A stretch of 60,113 nucleotides of DNA. It comes from Porphyromonadaceae bacterium UBA3318 (GTDB lineage: Bacteria; Bacteroidota; Bacteroidia; Bacteroidales; Muribaculaceae). The position numbers were made by a program, and so were the translations under genes. Location of the stretch: assembly GCA_002361235.1 (NCBI GenBank), contig DESI01000015.1, positions 21,312 to 81,424 of the forward strand, given 5' to 3'. Positions 25,749 through 33,389 of this stretch are shown one piece after another (the stretch's first letter is position 1; each line of letters opens with the position of its first letter). The notes below the pieces were generated by a model that saw only the letters and a program-made list of their open reading frames with translations, had not been told where the DNA came from and did no database searches.

Positions 25749-26171
25749 AGTGGCGCGAGTTCTCTGAGCCGCGCACAGATTACCTGAGCTGTTTGCTGCC
25801 TTGGCGGCGGCCGGGAACTTCTGCAGCAGACGTTCGGTTTTTTCAGGCGTCAAGGGAATCACTGTGCCGTGACGAGGCGTGAACGCTCCTGAAGTGGCGG
25901 TCTCCGCACGCAGCGTGAAATTGTCCAGGTCCTCGGTCTCGCAGAACTGATAGTGACCGTTCATGTAGCAGTCGTACATCAGTATCCACTTATCGGAATT
26001 GATGAGGGGGAACACGCCCGCGCCCTCCACGGCCTCGCCGATGTACCGGCCGGAATCATCCTTGGCCGAATCGAACCGGTGACGGAACACCGGTGTGGCG
26101 GCATACACACCGAAAGCCAGCGACGCGACCGCCGCTGTACATAACACACGTTTATAATTCTTGGAGTTAGA
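25743..26171 (-). pseudogene. GH43-like C-terminal remnant fused to a signal peptide
   Basis: The segment MYDCYMNGHYQFC through AFTPRHGTVIPLT, followed by a Glu/Leu-rich end, matches what I know of the C-terminal part of some Bacteroidales GH43-like hydrolases; the rest of a five-bladed catalytic domain is missing. Before it lies an apparent signal peptide (KNYKR, then a hydrophobic VLCTAAVASLAFGVYA). The frame reaches back to a TAA at about 26172-26174 without an ATG; the only usable start is GTG at 26147, inside the signal region. The last residues run into the 18-bp lattice. I read it as an internally deleted, decayed gene; a functional small secreted protein with a GTG start is possible. 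Confidence 0.6.
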
Positions 26172-26222
26172 TTTTTATAATGTAGTTTGAAAAGTCAAAA
26201 AAAGTCAGGATAAAGGCAAATC

Positions 26223-26259
26223 TCCCTGATTCCTATAATTTCTTCCGATTCCTCTGATC
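26223..26259. repeat. Short degenerate 9-bp array, CCTCTGATC type
   Basis: TCCCTGATT, CCTATAATT, one 10-bp unit TCTTCCGATT, CCTCTGATC, ending 2 bp from the stop codon of the minus-strand lipoprotein gene. It resembles the arrays at 1-45 and 58948-58983. Confidence 0.6.
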
Positions 26260-26261
26260 AC

Positions 26262-26750
26262 TCAGAGGTTTGCCTTGATCTTGTCAAGGTTCTGCATGGC
26301 CTGGGTCACAGGCACTGTGGTGCGCTCCATGGCGGTGACCACGGCGCCGGGAATTATGTGCGCCTTGATCTCGGAGGGCGACGGCGTAGCGGGCAGTGCC
26401 GCATAGTCGGTGAAGGTCCAGTCGGTGAAAACCGAGCCGGCCGACAGTCCCTGGCAGTTGAGCCACCAGCCGTCCTTGAGATAAACTGGCATCGACGACT
26501 TAGTGATGTCGCCCGGAGCGGGATAGTATGTCAGGTTGCCCTGAGCGTCGAGCGTCACGGCCACCTTGTCGGCATACGGGCCGCTCATCCTGAACACCGT
26601 GGCACGGGGTATGTAGCCGGTGGTCGGTCCGGCTATAGGGCTGGGTGCGGCCGGTGCCGACATCTCCGCCGTATCGGCTGCCTTATGTGTACACGCAGCC
26701 GCGACGCCCAACAGCGCCACGGCTCCTATTATCAGTTTTCCTTTGTTCAT
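26262..26750 (-). CDS. Hypothetical lipoprotein (162 aa)
   Basis: Function not recognised. Lipoprotein signal with GVAAACTHKAADTAE (Cys at about residue 20), then an Ala/Pro/Ser-rich linker to about residue 42. The mature domain has a strand-rich first half (TVFRMSGPYADKVAVTLD, LTYYPAPGDI) and a Trp pair at DGWWLNCQGL, and ends in a helix. Similar small domains occur in several Bacteroidales lipoproteins, but I cannot name the family. It lies 58 bp downstream of the BSH-like gene and has a promoter of its own in that gap. Confidence 0.8.
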   Translation of the reverse strand: MNKGKLIIGAVALLGVAAACTHKAADTAEMSAPAAPSPIAGPTTGYIPRATVFRMSGPYADKVAVTLDAQGNLTYYPAPGDITKSSMPVYLKDGWWLNCQGLSAGSVFTDWTFTDYAALPATPSPSEIKAHIIPGAVVTAMERTTVPVTQAMQNLDKIKANL

Positions 26751-26768
26751 AGCGCTAATTTTGATTCG

Positions 26769-26800
26769 CTAAATTAGCACTTATTTGCAATATACACAAA
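26769..26800 (-). promoter_or_regulatory. Probable promoter of the 162-aa lipoprotein gene
   Basis: Minus strand TTTG (26797-26800), 20-bp spacer, TAATTTAG (26769-26776); one mismatch to the -7 consensus. Confidence 0.6.
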
Positions 26801-26808
26801 TTTTTAAA

Positions 26809-27861
26809 TCAATACATCGGCGTGAATTCCTTGTGACGTTCCAGATACTTGTTGGCGCATCCGACTATCCCGGTGTATTTCGAGGTGTCGAGGCGGTATA
26901 TCTGCTTACGGTCCAGGTCGATCTTGCCCAGGTCCACGTAATAATACCCGGGATTCGTCACGATCTCGAAGTAATAGCGCAGGTCGCGTATGTCGGAATA
27001 GCTGCGCCACTGTGTAGAGCTCAGGTTAGGCTCCCCTTCAATCAGATAAGTGTAAGGCACACAGGAATTGACCAGGACGCTTCGTGCTATGGAGACACCT
27101 AAGTCGGTCTGCGCCACCTGCTCGACATGATGCGCGTAATAATTGGCGCGTACACACCGGTCGGGACTCGTGACGGTGCCCGGCATCATGTTCTGGCCAC
27201 CTATCTTTTCCCAATAGTTGATAATCGCCTTCATGTCGGGCCATTCGGGGTCGTTGGTCATGGCGCGGTAGTCCTCCATGTCATAGCATTTCAGGTCGCC
27301 GCCGGCGAACTCGAATATCATGCTCTGCCCCGTGGCATCGGTCACGCCCCAATGCAGGGTGGAGACGGTACCGCCGTCGAACGTGGCGCCCTGGATGCGG
27401 AAGTCACGTTTCTCAAGCTGTGCGCGCACCTCGGGCACCGTGGCGTTGTTGTCGAGCAGCCACGCCACGAACACCGCCAGCGACATATAGGGCTTGTCGC
27501 TGTCGGTCGTCATCTTTTCATAGACGGCTGCCTTGCAGAACAGGCCGTTGATCACCAGCCCCTTCTCGTTCATTCCTTCCGTGATGCCGCCGTCGTAACC
27601 CACGGCATAGACGGCACCGTATTTCGATTTCCAGCGGATGGCATTGGACAGATTGGACGACTGTTTCTCGATGCCGCGCGGATATACATAGATATTGGTG
27701 GGAATCGGAGTCTTCCAGTCGAGCGAGCGCGCCACCACAAAGAGGGAATCCAGCCCCTTGTACACCACGCGCGTACACGCATCGGCCGGCATCCAGTTGC
27801 CCGCCATGGCCAGCACCGCCAGTGCCGGTGCCACTTTCTTCATAACCTTGTTCATATTCAA
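26809..27861 (-). CDS. Choloylglycine hydrolase family enzyme (bile salt hydrolase or penicillin V acylase type), exported
   Basis: Ntn-hydrolase that cleaves amide bonds such as those of conjugated bile acids. Residues 1-28 are a signal peptide ending ADA before Cys29. Cleavage there would expose Cys29 as the N-terminal nucleophile. The conserved catalytic residues fall at the expected spacing: Cys29, Arg45 and Asp48 (ARSLDW), equal to C2, R18 and D21 of the family. An Asn in MTNDPEW and an Arg in DRCVRANYY follow at the usual places. The protein (350 aa) is of the normal Bacteroidales length. Bile-salt and penicillin-V specificities cannot be separated from these residues alone. The gene is solitary, with an AT-rich 9-bp array directly upstream (27865-27900). 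Confidence 0.9.
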   Translation of the reverse strand: MNMNKVMKKVAPALAVLAMAGNWMPADACTRVVYKGLDSLFVVARSLDWKTPIPTNIYVYPRGIEKQSSNLSNAIRWKSKYGAVYAVGYDGGITEGMNEKGLVINGLFCKAAVYEKMTTDSDKPYMSLAVFVAWLLDNNATVPEVRAQLEKRDFRIQGATFDGGTVSTLHWGVTDATGQSMIFEFAGGDLKCYDMEDYRAMTNDPEWPDMKAIINYWEKIGGQNMMPGTVTSPDRCVRANYYAHHVEQVAQTDLGVSIARSVLVNSCVPYTYLIEGEPNLSSTQWRSYSDIRDLRYYFEIVTNPGYYYVDLGKIDLDRKQIYRLDTSKYTGIVGCANKYLERHKEFTPMY

Positions 27862-27864
27862 TCA

Positions 27865-27960
27865 GTTTATAGAGTTTATAAAGTTGAAAAAGTTAGGATA
27901 ATGGCTTAGACCATGAAGTGGAATTCTCTTAGCTTTCCAAACTCATTTAACTTTTTAAAC
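27865..27960. repeat. AT-rich 9-bp array with distal complement, copy A
   Basis: Four units GTTTATAGA, GTTTATAAA, GTTGAAAAA, GTTAGGATA (27865-27900) start 3 bp from the BSH-like start codon. About 35 bp on, TTTCCAAAC-TCATTTAAC-TTTTTAAAC (27934-27960) are 9-bp units of the complementary sense, so the two halves can pair. A similar arrangement is at 49699-49800. Confidence 0.75.
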
Positions 27961-27991
27961 TACAACACCGCGAGGGGGTGTTAGGTTTGAA

Positions 27992-28023
27992 TTTGTAAGA
28001 ATCGCGATTTTTTCGTAACTTTG
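27992..28023 (+). promoter_or_regulatory. Promoter of zapB-zapA region
   Basis: TTTG (27992-27995), 20-bp spacer, TAACTTTG (28016-28023): exact consensus. The chosen zapB-like ATG at 28040 leaves only about 10 nt of leader. Confidence 0.85.
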
Positions 28024-28039
28024 TAAAAATTTGGGAGAG

Positions 28040-28333
28040 ATGGCTGCGAATCTGCTGAATGAACTGGAGAATCTGGAAAGGTGCCTTGAGGCCCTGGCCG
28101 GAAAATACCGGGAACTGGAGCGACGCAACCGCACGCTGGAGGAGGAGAACGCCAACCTGAGGCGCGAAGCTTCCGAAGCCCGTGAGTCGAGAGACCGCGC
28201 CCTGAAGGACGTAGAGTTTCTTGCCGTCAGCCACAAGCTGGCCGACGACCCCGACACTCTGGTGGTGGCACGCCGTCATATCGCCCATTTGATCCGCAAC
28301 ATCGACCGTTGCCTTGACATGCTCAGGGAATGA
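28040..28333 (+). CDS. Small coiled-coil protein, probable ZapB-like division factor
   Basis: A 97-residue protein. Residues 1-65 are an uninterrupted heptad-type coiled coil (LLNELENLERCLEALAGKYRELE); the rest is a helical tail with LIRNIDRCLDML. Coiled coil directly upstream of zapA suggests a ZapB-like role in linking ZapA to the division site; this rests on context and not on a specific motif. The frame also opens at TTG 28031, but ATG 28040 follows a GGGAGAG sequence. Its stop overlaps the ATGA of an alternative zapA start. Confidence 0.75.
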   Translation: MAANLLNELENLERCLEALAGKYRELERRNRTLEEENANLRREASEARESRDRALKDVEFLAVSHKLADDPDTLVVARRHIAHLIRNIDRCLDMLRE

Positions 28334-28371
28334 CAGGAGCTTCCACGGCGGAACTCCACAATTTGCAACCG

Positions 28372-28668
28372 ATGGACAACACGGAATACATACAGATGAC
28401 ACTAAATATAGGCGGTTGCCTCATACCGTTGACCGTCCCTTTCTCCCAACAGGACTTTGTCCGCGACGTCGAAACCAGGGTCTCGACCCTGTACAACTCG
28501 TGGCGGCATAAGTTCACAAAACGTACCGACCGCGAGGTGCTGGCCATGGTGGCCTACCAGTTCGCCAATTTCTACATGGAACTGAGCCAGCGCGTGGAAC
28601 GTGCCAACGACATTGTGGCCGAATGCCGGCGGATTGTCGACAACATGGAGTCCCCCGCGGAGTCCTGA
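28372..28668 (+). CDS. zapA: Cell division protein ZapA
   Basis: ZapA stabilises FtsZ bundles at the Z-ring. The 98-residue product fits the family: a short strand pair (QMTLNIGGCLIPLTVP) followed by a helix of the type FVRDVETRVSTLYN, then a long coiled-coil C-terminal helix (YQFANFYMELSQRVERAND). The start chosen is the ATG before DNTEYIQ; an upstream ATG at 28330 overlaps the previous stop (ATGA) and would add 14 residues, so coupling is possible. It precedes rny, and that order is found in other Bacteroidales as far as I recall. Confidence 0.85.
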   Translation: MDNTEYIQMTLNIGGCLIPLTVPFSQQDFVRDVETRVSTLYNSWRHKFTKRTDREVLAMVAYQFANFYMELSQRVERANDIVAECRRIVDNMESPAES

Positions 28669-28721
28669 TTCTGTATATTTCCCGAATTTTCCAGGTTTCA
28701 GGTCATCACCATGAGCTGTCG

Positions 28722-28743
28722 GGACTGTGAGCTGTCACGGTCC
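28722..28743 (+). other. Hairpin between zapA and rny
   Basis: GGACTGTGA, 4-nt loop GCTG, TCACGGTCC: a 9-bp stem with one G-U pair in the 155-bp gap. No T run follows, so it is not a simple terminator; it could be a processing or attenuation structure ahead of rny. The rest of the gap is featureless. Confidence 0.5.
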
Positions 28744-28823
28744 GGCGGCTTTGTTGTATATGACCATGAATTAATTATTAACTTTCGGAATTATAAACAG
28801 AACCGATATAGAACACAATAGAA

Positions 28824-30365
28824 ATGGGAACAGCAATATGGATCATCATAGCGGTGTTTGCGGCGGCAGCCGGAGTGCTGTGCGGCCTGTACGTGAGCCG
28901 TTCTAACGCTCAGAGCCACGCCCGCAGCATCACTGAGGAAGCCCGCAGAGAGGCCGACATGATCAAGGAAAAGATGCAACTCCAGGCCAAGGAGGAGCAG
29001 ATGAAGATACTGGCCGAGGCCGACCGTCAGGCGCAGCAGAAGCTGCAGAAGGCCCAGAGCTCGGAGCAGCGCGCCAAGCAGCGCGAGCGCGAGCTGAACC
29101 AGATGCAGGGCGAGAACCAGCGCCGCAAGCGCGAGCTGGACACGCTGAAAAGCAATCTGGACAACCGCGAGCAGGTGCTGGAGGCCCGCAGCCAGGAGCT
29201 GGAGCACATCGGCCGTCAGGCTCGCGAGGAACTGCAGCGCATCTCCGGACTCAGCGCCGACGAGGCCCGCGAAAAACTGATAGAAAGCCTCAAGGACGAG
29301 GCCAAGACTGCGGCCGCCGGCTACATCAACGACATCATGGACGATGCCAAGATGACCGCCAACAAGGAGGCCAAGCGCATCGTGATACAGAGCATCCAGC
29401 GCGTTGCGACCGAGACGGCCGTGGAGAACTCCGTGACCGTATTCCACATCGACAACGACGAGATCAAGGGACGCATCATCGGCCGCGAGGGACGCAACAT
29501 CCGCGCCCTGGAGGCCGCCACCGGCATCGAAATCATAGTGGACGACACCCCCGAGGCCATCGTGCTGTCAGGCTTCGACCCGGTGCGCCGTGAGGTGGCA
29601 CGGCTGGCATTGCATCAGCTCGTGACCGACGGACGTATCCATCCCGCGCGCATCGAGGAGGTTGTGGCCAAGGTGCGCAAGCAGGTGGAGGAAGAAATCA
29701 TCGAGACCGGCAAGCGCACCACCATCGACCTGGGCATCCACGGCCTGCATCCGGAACTGATCCGCATGGTGGGCAAGATGAAATATCGTTCGTCGTATGG
29801 CCAGAACCTGCTGCAGCACAGTCGCGAGACGGCCAACCTCTGCGCCGTGATGGCCAGCGAACTTGGTCTCAATCCCAAGAAGGCACGCCGCGCAGGTCTG
29901 CTGCACGACATAGGCAAGGTGCCCGACGACGAGCCGGAACTGCCGCACGCATTGCTCGGTATGAAACTGGCCGAGAAGTTCAAGGAGAAACCCGACATCT
30001 GCAACGCCATCGGCGCGCATCACGACGAGGTGGAACAGACATCGCTCCTGGCGCCCATCGTGCAGGTGTGCGACGCCATCTCGGGCGCACGTCCCGGCGC
30101 GCGCCGCGAGATAGTGGAGGCATACATCAAGCGCCTCAACGACCTGGAGCAGCTGGCGCTCTCCTACCCCGGCGTGCTTAAGACATACGCAATCCAGGCG
30201 GGCCGCGAGCTCCGTGTGATAGTGGGCGCCGACAAGATCAGCGACGAGGAGACCGAAAAACTGTCGACCGAAATAGCCAAGAAGATTCAGGACGAGCTGA
30301 CATATCCGGGTCAGGTCAAGATAACCGTGATCCGCGAGACGCGCGCCGTAAGCTTCGCCAAATAA
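28824..30365 (+). CDS. rny: Ribonuclease Y
   Basis: Membrane-anchored endoribonuclease that starts mRNA decay. The 513-residue product shows the full layout: an N-terminal membrane helix (to about 24), a long coiled coil (about 28-185, rich in Glu/Lys/Gln), a KH domain (about 200-265, GRIIGREGRNIRALE), and an HD domain (about 330-425) with the metal-binding HD of LLHDIGKVPDDE, followed by AHHDEVE. The length matches the family. It begins the strand run rny-ricT-gldH, and the gap to the ricT-like gene is only 9 bp. Confidence 0.97.
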   Translation: MGTAIWIIIAVFAAAAGVLCGLYVSRSNAQSHARSITEEARREADMIKEKMQLQAKEEQMKILAEADRQAQQKLQKAQSSEQRAKQRERELNQMQGENQRRKRELDTLKSNLDNREQVLEARSQELEHIGRQAREELQRISGLSADEAREKLIESLKDEAKTAAAGYINDIMDDAKMTANKEAKRIVIQSIQRVATETAVENSVTVFHIDNDEIKGRIIGREGRNIRALEAATGIEIIVDDTPEAIVLSGFDPVRREVARLALHQLVTDGRIHPARIEEVVAKVRKQVEEEIIETGKRTTIDLGIHGLHPELIRMVGKMKYRSSYGQNLLQHSRETANLCAVMASELGLNPKKARRAGLLHDIGKVPDDEPELPHALLGMKLAEKFKEKPDICNAIGAHHDEVEQTSLLAPIVQVCDAISGARPGARREIVEAYIKRLNDLEQLALSYPGVLKTYAIQAGRELRVIVGADKISDEETEKLSTEIAKKIQDELTYPGQVKITVIRETRAVSFAK

Positions 30366-30374
30366 CCAAGCCCT

Positions 30375-31643
30375 ATGGACAAGTCAATAAAGTCCCCGGG
30401 GTTCGGCGACGGGTGTCCGCGCGCCAAACTGCAGGCGCTGAACTGGCTGGACGGAGTGTCGGGCAACGACGACTGCAACATAGTCGAGGTAGCCTTCAAG
30501 AACACGCGCACCGGCTATTACGTCAACGCCGAGCCGCTGGATCTGCACATAGGCGACATGGTGGTGGTGGAATCATCGCCGGGCTATGACATAGGCCGCG
30601 TCAACATGACGGGGCGTCTGGTGCGCCTGCAGATGCGCAAGGCTCAGCTCAAGGACGACCAGGAGCTGAAGAAGGTGCTGCGGTTCGCCACCAAGACGGA
30701 GATGGAACGCGCCGAGGAGGCTCACGACCGCGAGCACGACACCATGATACGCGCCCGTAAGATTGCCGAGGACCTGAGCCTCGACATGAAGATAGGCGAC
30801 GTGGAGTATCAGGCGGACGGCGTAAAGGCCATATTCTACTATATAGCCGACGAGCGCGTGGACTTCCGCACGCTGATACGTGTGCTGGCCGAGACATTCA
30901 AGGTGCGCGTGGAGATGCGCCAGATAGGTGCACGTCAGGAGGCCGGCCGCATCGGCGGCATCGGTCCCTGCGGACGCCCGCTGTGCTGCTCGCAGTGGAT
31001 GACCAAGTTCAATTCCGTAGGCACCGGGGCGGCCCGCATACAGGACCTGTCCATGAGCCCGCAGAAACTGGCCGGCCAGTGCGCCAAGCTGAAGTGCTGC
31101 ATCAATTTCGAGACCGCGGTTTACGCCGAGGCCCAGAAGCAGATTCCCGGCAAGGACATCCAGCTGGAAACCAAGGACAACCTGTACTACCTGTTCAAGA
31201 GCGACATCCTGGCGCGGATGGTGACATACAGCACCGACCGCAAGATACCGGCCAACTTAGTGACCATATCGGCCGAACGTGCCTTCGAGATTGTGGCCCT
31301 CAACAAACAGGGCATAAAGCCCGATTCCCTCCTTACGGACGACCAGCGCGCCGAGGACGAGCAGAAGAAAGTGGTGGACCTGGCCGAGCAGGACGACCTG
31401 ACCCGATTCGACAAGTCGCGCCGCCGCAAGAAGAAAGGCAACAGGCAGAACGCCGGCCGCAAGGATGGCAACAATGGCAACGGTAATCAGAAGAAGGATG
31501 ACCGGCAGCTTAACCAGAAACGCGAGGGTGGCCAGCCTAACCAGAAACGCGATGGCGGTCAGAACGGTCAGCAGAACCAGAACCGTCACAGGCAGCGCCA
31601 GCAGCAACAGAAGAAACAGGGCGACAAAAAACCGCAGGAATAA
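30375..31643 (+). CDS. RicT-like (PSP1 family) protein
   Basis: Family member of Bacillus RicT/YaaT, which with RicA and RicF forms the Fe-S-containing Y-complex that directs RNase Y. The PSP1 C-terminal domain spans about 95-215 (FKVRVEMRQIGARQEAGRIGGIGPCGRPLCC). Its Cys-rich patches CGRPLCC and CAKLKCC are the sort of Cys that hold Fe-S clusters in RicT. After about residue 345 the protein ends in a Lys/Arg/Gln/Asn-rich, low-complexity tail likely to be disordered and RNA-binding (inference). Adjacent to rny by 9 bp, so translated from the same message. No RicA or RicF is seen in this window. Confidence 0.85.
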   Translation: MDKSIKSPGFGDGCPRAKLQALNWLDGVSGNDDCNIVEVAFKNTRTGYYVNAEPLDLHIGDMVVVESSPGYDIGRVNMTGRLVRLQMRKAQLKDDQELKKVLRFATKTEMERAEEAHDREHDTMIRARKIAEDLSLDMKIGDVEYQADGVKAIFYYIADERVDFRTLIRVLAETFKVRVEMRQIGARQEAGRIGGIGPCGRPLCCSQWMTKFNSVGTGAARIQDLSMSPQKLAGQCAKLKCCINFETAVYAEAQKQIPGKDIQLETKDNLYYLFKSDILARMVTYSTDRKIPANLVTISAERAFEIVALNKQGIKPDSLLTDDQRAEDEQKKVVDLAEQDDLTRFDKSRRRKKKGNRQNAGRKDGNNGNGNQKKDDRQLNQKREGGQPNQKRDGGQNGQQNQNRHRQRQQQQKKQGDKKPQE

Positions 31644-31661
31644 ACCGTAATTTAAAACCGA

Positions 31662-32162
31662 ATGAGGTCGGGGTACGTTTTCATTATGATGACAGTGCTG
31701 TGGGTGCTGTTCGGGTCGGGGTGCCGCAGGGTGAACGACACGTTATATTCGCATTACGCCGACATCCCTGCCGACGGGTGGAATATGTACGACACCCGTT
31801 GCTTCGAACCGGAAATCACTGACACCACGCTGTACGGCACGACGGTTAGCCTGACCCTTGAAGTGCGCTATGACGCCCGGAGTCCGTTGGGCGAGATTCC
31901 GGTACGCTGCGACATCGCCGACGAGAACGGCGACATCCTTACCGACACCGTGCGGCTGCGGCTTTTCGACGGCAACGCCGACCCCGTTGACCCGGCACAT
32001 TACGGCATCTGCGAGCACTCTGTCACTTTGTCACACAACATGCCCCTGAAACGCGGTCTTTCGGTGTGCCTCACTCCGTTATCGGGCAAAAATTCATCGA
32101 AAGGACTGCGGAACGTGGGTATAAAAATTGATTGCAATGAATCTGACTCTGCTTCACGCTGA
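31662..32162 (+). CDS. gldH: Gliding motility lipoprotein GldH family
   Basis: Lipoprotein: GSGCRRVND places the lipidated Cys at residue 21. The mature part has the GldH pattern: TRCFEPEITDTTLYG, then a long strand-rich stretch SLTLEVRYDARSP, and VRLRLFDGN. GldH was found as a gliding gene in Flavobacterium johnsoniae but is kept in nonmotile Bacteroidales, where its role is unclear. The 3' end overlaps the start of the M24 peptidase gene by 26 nt. It follows ricT by 18 bp, an arrangement also seen in relatives as I recall. Confidence 0.85.
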   Translation: MRSGYVFIMMTVLWVLFGSGCRRVNDTLYSHYADIPADGWNMYDTRCFEPEITDTTLYGTTVSLTLEVRYDARSPLGEIPVRCDIADENGDILTDTVRLRLFDGNADPVDPAHYGICEHSVTLSHNMPLKRGLSVCLTPLSGKNSSKGLRNVGIKIDCNESDSASR

Positions 32163-33321
32163 CCAAAAACAGGAATTACAGCTTCGTCTGGACAAAGCCC
32201 GCTACAATATGGCGATGGCCGAGATGGACGCCATGCTTATCGGCGCTCCAACCAATCTATATTATCTTGCGGGCGGCGTGTTCCGCGGATATATCTATGT
32301 GCCGACCGACGGCGACCCGGTATTTTTCCTGATTCCGCCATCAAAGGCCGACAGCCCGCTGACACGCGAGATACGCAAGCCGGAAATGATAGCCGACGTG
32401 CTGAAGAAGGAGGGCTGCGACATGCCCCGACGCATCGGCATGGAGCTGCAGGACCTGTATTACAGCGAGATTCAGCGTCTGCACGCCATTTTCCCCGGCT
32501 CGGAACTGAAGGACGCCACGCCCGTGATGCGCCGCGCACGCGCCGTCAAGACCGACTGCGAGCTTAACCTGATGCGGCAGGACGGTCTGCGCCAGACAGC
32601 CGTATATTCCGAGATAAAGCATTGCTACCGGGAGGACATGACCGACCTGGAGTTCCAGATCGAGATAGAACGTGTGCTGCGCCGCGCCGGATGCCTGGGC
32701 TATCTGCGCGTATCGGGCAACAAGATGCAGCTCAACATGGGCTCCGTGCTGTCCGGACCCAATGCCGACGCTCCGAGTCCATACGATTTCTCGATGGGCG
32801 GTGCGGGCACCGATCCCTCCCTCCCCGTTGGGGCGAGCGGCAAGATAATGAAACCCGGCATGACGGTGATGGTGGATATGAACGGCGGCTTCAACGGCTA
32901 TCAGACCGACATGACACGCTGCTGGTACATCGGCCATGTGTCCGACCTGGCCATGCGCGCACATCAGTGCTCCATCGACATACTGCGCGACCTGGAGAAG
33001 TTCTCCGTGCCGGGCATCAGGATCGGCGACATGTACAAGCGCGCCGCCAGATTGGCTGACGATGCCGGCCTGCGCGAATATTTCATGGGCCATAACCACA
33101 AGGTGCCTTTCATCGGGCATGGAGTGGGAATCGAGCTGAACGAGATGCCGGTGGTGATGGAACGCAACGCCGACCCGCTGCTGAAGCATACCACGCTGGC
33201 ATTGGAGCCGAAGTTCGTGATACCCGAAGTAGGAGCCGTCGGCATCGAGAACACCTACGTCGTGACCGACGACGGCCTCAGCAACCTCACCGAGCTTGAC
33301 GAAACCCTCAAACAGCTGTAA
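32137..33321 (+). CDS. M24 family metallopeptidase (Xaa-Pro aminopeptidase/dipeptidase type)
   Basis: Cytosolic metal-dependent peptidase that removes N-terminal residues next to proline. The 394-residue product has an N-terminal creatinase-like domain (about 1-135) and the M24 pita-bread domain. The metal ligands are visible: an Asp in FNGYQTDMTRCW, His in GHGVGIEL, Glu in ALEPKFVIP and Glu in VGIENTYVV. ATG at 32137 is the first ATG, nine bases after a TTG in the same frame; it overlaps gldH by 26 nt, which supports translational coupling. Substrate preference (Xaa-Pro versus others) cannot be fixed. Confidence 0.9.
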   Translation: MNLTLLHADQKQELQLRLDKARYNMAMAEMDAMLIGAPTNLYYLAGGVFRGYIYVPTDGDPVFFLIPPSKADSPLTREIRKPEMIADVLKKEGCDMPRRIGMELQDLYYSEIQRLHAIFPGSELKDATPVMRRARAVKTDCELNLMRQDGLRQTAVYSEIKHCYREDMTDLEFQIEIERVLRRAGCLGYLRVSGNKMQLNMGSVLSGPNADAPSPYDFSMGGAGTDPSLPVGASGKIMKPGMTVMVDMNGGFNGYQTDMTRCWYIGHVSDLAMRAHQCSIDILRDLEKFSVPGIRIGDMYKRAARLADDAGLREYFMGHNHKVPFIGHGVGIELNEMPVVMERNADPLLKHTTLALEPKFVIPEVGAVGIENTYVVTDDGLSNLTELDETLKQL

Positions 33322-33322
33322 T

Positions 33323-33366
33323 ACTGGCAGGCGACTGTATATGGAGCCCTCGGCTCCTTGTCCGCC
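33323..33366 (+). other. Hairpin between M24 and cca genes
   Basis: GGAGCC (33343-33348), 3-nt loop, GGCTCC (33352-33357), nested in a weaker GGCG/TCCGCC pairing. The upstream part (TACTGGCAGGCG) is similar to the 30-bp units at 23871-23930. No T run follows. Confidence 0.5.
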
Positions 33367-33389
33367 GTCCCCAATTATAACCCGAATTA

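Noticed and set aside
28669..28823. 6S RNA between zapA and rny (as near zapA in gamma-proteobacteria)
   Set aside because: Only one short hairpin is visible and the gap of 155 bp is too short for a typical 6S RNA with its long interrupted stem.
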